Shown here in pieces: positions 32,528-34,172 of a DNA stretch of 34,172 bases; position 1 is the first letter of the stretch, and each line of letters starts with the position of its first letter. A program made the position numbers and the translations under genes. This DNA comes from Candidatus Uhrbacteria bacterium (lineage in GTDB: Bacteria > Patescibacteriota > Patescibacteriia > JACQRZ01), in NCBI GenBank assembly GCA_016186045.1, contig JACPMJ010000030.1, positions 1 through 34,172 of the forward strand, given 5' to 3'. The notes under the pieces are model-generated. The model did no database searches. It was not told the origin of the DNA and worked only from the letters and a program-made list of their open reading frames with translations.

Positions 32528-32559
32528 CCTCGTCATAATGATGAGGTTTTTTATTTTTT
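32528..32559 (+). terminator. E-unit 2 terminator
   Basis: CCTCGTCATAATGATGAGG followed by TTTTTTATTTTTT, the same hairpin as at 31323. It lies directly beyond the 3' end of the convergent DUF4143 gene. Confidence 0.82.
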
Positions 32560-33669
32560 CACGATAAATGGCTCTATCGTATCGCGCGTGATAACAGTCA
32601 CAGGAACAGACGCATACGCATTGTGCCATGCGCGCGTCCGTATACTATCATTACTCCATTTGCATTCAAACGCCGTAAGACCCTCCCTTGACTCCTCCAC
32701 AAGATCAATTTCACTCCCATTCTTGGTACGCCAAAAATACTGCCGAACCTCACGCTGTTCACGTTGATAAACTTTTAATCGCTCTGTAATAAAAAAATTC
32801 TCAAACAGCGCACCACTATCATGTCGCGTATCGAATGAACCAAAGGAATCAATAAGGGCATTTCTAATGCCCGTATCAAAAAAATAAATTTTCTCGAATC
32901 GTGTTACTTCGTTGCGCCTATTCTTGCCTAAGGGTGATACGCGAAACACAATAAATGCCTGCTCCAACATGCGAATATAGCTTATGACTGTTTGTCTGCT
33001 GACTTCTAATTTCTGAGCAAGCTCATTGTAAGAAACTTCTCGCCCAATTTGATATGCAAGAAGTTGCGTTAATTTTTCTATAATAATGGGTTTACGCATC
33101 CGCTCAACTCGTAAAACATCCTTAAAGAGATAGTCCCGCGTAAGTTGGCGCACTTCTTGCTCTGGATCTGAAGCTGTAATAACTGCCGGATACATGCCAA
33201 AACGAATCCGAAATTCCAATAAGCGCATTGCTTCATGATTACCTACTGATCGTGCATATTCTGCATAAGAAATGGGAAATAGAGTAAAAGGAATATTACG
33301 ACCGGTAAGCGGTTCAGCGGCGCCATCTGCCAACTCAAACGACGATGAGCCGGTTGCAATAACAACAAGCTCCGGATCAGTATCATGGAGTAATTTTAAT
33401 GCAAGACCAATACCGGGAACACGCTGTGCCTCATCAAGAACAATGGTACGCGCACCACGGATAAACACCTTCATTTCTGATGAAGTTTTATTACTAAATG
33501 CGGATCGTACGTCAGGCTCATCACAAGAAAGATATATGCTGTTTGAAATATCTTTTAATATATCACGTACAAGTGTTGTCTTGCCAACTTGCCGAGCGCC
33601 ATAGAGGAGAATGATCTTTCTATGTGTAAGAGCTTCTATAATCTGTGTTTTTAAATCTCTCTGAAACAT
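32551..33669 (-). CDS. AAA+ ATPase with DUF4143 C-terminal domain
   Basis: The 372-residue protein has an AAA_14-type ATPase core: Walker A LYGARQVGKTTL (about 22-33), Walker B TIVLDEAQRVPG and sensor-like VVIATGSSSFEL. A winged-helix-like segment follows (EVSYNELAQKLEVSRQTVISYIRM), then a DUF4143 domain with a PD-(D/E)XK-like core GSEIDLVEES...TAFECKWS. This family is abundant and patchy in bacteria and archaea, and its role is not settled; links to defence or mobile DNA have been proposed. It has its own promoter on the minus strand and lies between E-units 2 and 3, so it is accessory in character. Confidence 0.88.
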   Translation of the reverse strand: MFQRDLKTQIIEALTHRKIILLYGARQVGKTTLVRDILKDISNSIYLSCDEPDVRSAFSNKTSSEMKVFIRGARTIVLDEAQRVPGIGLALKLLHDTDPELVVIATGSSSFELADGAAEPLTGRNIPFTLFPISYAEYARSVGNHEAMRLLEFRIRFGMYPAVITASDPEQEVRQLTRDYLFKDVLRVERMRKPIIIEKLTQLLAYQIGREVSYNELAQKLEVSRQTVISYIRMLEQAFIVFRVSPLGKNRRNEVTRFEKIYFFDTGIRNALIDSFGSFDTRHDSGALFENFFITERLKVYQREQREVRQYFWRTKNGSEIDLVEESREGLTAFECKWSNDSIRTRAWHNAYASVPVTVITRDTIEPFIVKK

Positions 33670-33682
33670 ATATTTTCAATCT

Positions 33683-33739
33683 TATGCCTTAAAATGCTGT
33701 TACATACTCAATTGTATGCCTTAAAGAGATATATGTCAA
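33683..33739 (-). promoter_or_regulatory. DUF4143 gene promoter with paired direct repeats
   Basis: On the minus strand TTGACA (33739-33734), a 17-nt spacer and TACAAT (33716-33711). The sequence TTTAAGGCATA occurs twice, once inside the -35/-10 spacer and once about 32 bp downstream (33683-33693). This arrangement suits an autoregulatory operator, which is inference. Confidence 0.6.
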
Positions 33740-33756
33740 TTTTTTATGTTATAAAC

Positions 33757-33888
33757 GAGAGCGTTGCAAAACTCATAGTGTCATCCCGAGCGAAGTCGAG
33801 GGATCTACGTTTTTTCTTATATTAACGAAGATTCCTCCACTCCTTACAGTCGGTCGGAATGACAAAAGGCGAGTTTTGCAACGCTCTC
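33757..33888. repeat. type J palindrome with nested GTCAT repeats
   Basis: Perfect outer arms GAGAGCGTTGCAAAACTC and GAGTTTTGCAACGCTCTC enclose two facing repeats. One reads GTCATCCCGAGCGAAGTCGA then GGGATCT. The other is AGATTCCTCC...GTCGGAATGAC, the reverse of the unit before the GIY-YIG gene. A related GTTGCAAAGCTC lies after xseA near 15941. Confidence 0.75.
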
Positions 33889-33912
33889 TTTACCATAAAG
33901 CCATCCCCCCCC

Positions 33913-33941
33913 TTGACAGAAATTCCACCCCCTGCTACACT
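33913..33941 (+). promoter_or_regulatory. E-unit 3 promoter
   Basis: TTGACA (33913-33918), a 17-nt spacer ending TGC, and TACACT (33936-33941), matching E-units 1 and 2. Confidence 0.8.
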
Positions 33942-33947
33942 CCCTCT

Positions 33948-34172
33948 TGTCCATATCTGAAAGGATCTGGATGGAGCGACCCGGAGAACATCCGGGGATT
34001 CGTGACTCGCTCACCCTCGCAGGTGTAGTGGATGTGTTTCCTTGGAGATACATACGCTTGGCACCAGACCCGGGGGGGAAAACTCGAGGTCGGATACGAC
34101 CGAGACCCCAGTGAAAACTGGGGCCCAGTATTTCCGGCTTTTTCATGGCTGAGCCATGAACCTCCAGAGAAA
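33948..34172 (+). ncRNA. E-unit 3: putative structured RNA, cut by window end
   Basis: The sequence is nearly identical to E-unit 2 through the GAAA hairpin and the TTCATGGC-TGA-GCCATGAA hairpin, then runs off the window just after CCTCCAGAG. A run of seven Gs replaces five at about 34072, which would shift any reading frame and supports a non-coding role. Whether it carries its own variable segments and terminator cannot be seen. Confidence 0.55.

Larger units (their letters stand above)
31996..32559 (+). ncRNA. E-unit 2: putative structured RNA transcription unit
   Basis: This is the most complete E-unit, about 560 nt from expected start to terminator. It has CCCGG-AGAACAT-CCGGG, GGTCG-GATA-CGACC, the perfect CCCCAGT-GAAA-ACTGGGG with a GNRA-type loop, and TTCATGGC-TGA-GCCATGAA. 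CCTCCAGAG (32207-32215) can pair with CTCTGGAGG (32347-32355). Next come TCCAA-CCTC..GAGG-TTGGA, and TTGGAAAAGAA-G-TGACA with TGTCA-G-TTCTTTTCCAA around a 12-nt loop. The last two compete for the same TTGGA. A TGTCATTCC repeat, two CRISPR-like variable segments and a second inverted GTCATTC repeat (32490-32521) follow. The 67-residue track ORF (31995) starts with TTG and shifts frame relative to copy 1. Confidence 0.58.

Overview
The window looks like a chromosomal segment of a Candidate Phyla Radiation (Patescibacteria) bacterium, most likely of the Parcubacteria type. This is inferred, not proven. The reasons are bacterial Elp3 and a Trm9-like methyltransferase, many short genes of unknown function, few Shine-Dalgarno sites on the housekeeping genes, LemA/TPM and PIG-V-like membrane proteins, and many palindromic intergenic repeats. 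TGA, TAA and TAG all end recognisable genes, so the standard bacterial code fits. I found no rRNA or tRNA gene and no cas gene.

Layout. 1-8 kb: a Cas4/RecB-like PD-(D/E)XK nuclease, metG, a GIY-YIG protein, tgt, an orphan gene, then truD-queA. 8-10.6 kb: a membrane coiled-coil protein divergent from lexA, then an operon of three very small genes. 10.6-14.7 kb: a cell-envelope glycan block (GT-B glycosyltransferase, small membrane protein, membrane-anchored glycosidase, PIG-V-like mannosyltransferase). 14.7-20.2 kb: xseA, xseB-lemA-TPM, and a large secreted metallopeptidase with a PA14 domain. 20.3-24.5 kb: an operon on the minus strand (elp3, cytidylate-kinase-like, unknown) divergent from a Trm9-like methyltransferase. 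24.6-30.6 kb: an ElyC/YdcF-like protein, two orphan genes, uvrB and an ABC exporter. 30.6-34.2 kb: a repeat-rich accessory region with a DUF4258/DUF2283 pair and a DUF4143 ATPase, separated by three copies of a long non-coding unit.

Themes. Much of the coding content is tRNA maturation and charging (metG, tgt, queA, truD, elp3, trm9-like) and DNA repair (lexA, uvrB, xseA, xseB, the nuclease). lexA has an SOS-box-like palindrome inside its own promoter. Several orphan genes are stand-alone units with consensus promoter, strong RBS and terminator, unlike the tightly packed housekeeping genes.

The most unusual material is non-coding. (1) Three copies of a unit called here the E-unit (30.6, 32.0, 33.9 kb): consensus extended -10 promoter, about 270 nt of conserved hairpins with compensatory base changes, CRISPR-like repeat halves around non-homologous 30-32 nt segments, and the same terminator at the end of both complete copies. 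(2) Several 130-176 bp palindromic elements (types A, B, C/D, J). In the types with two copies, conserved inner sequences sit inside long arms that differ between copies yet stay self-complementary. One B element sits at the tip of a hairpin in E-unit 1 where E-unit 2 has only a small loop, giving a filled/empty pair within the window.
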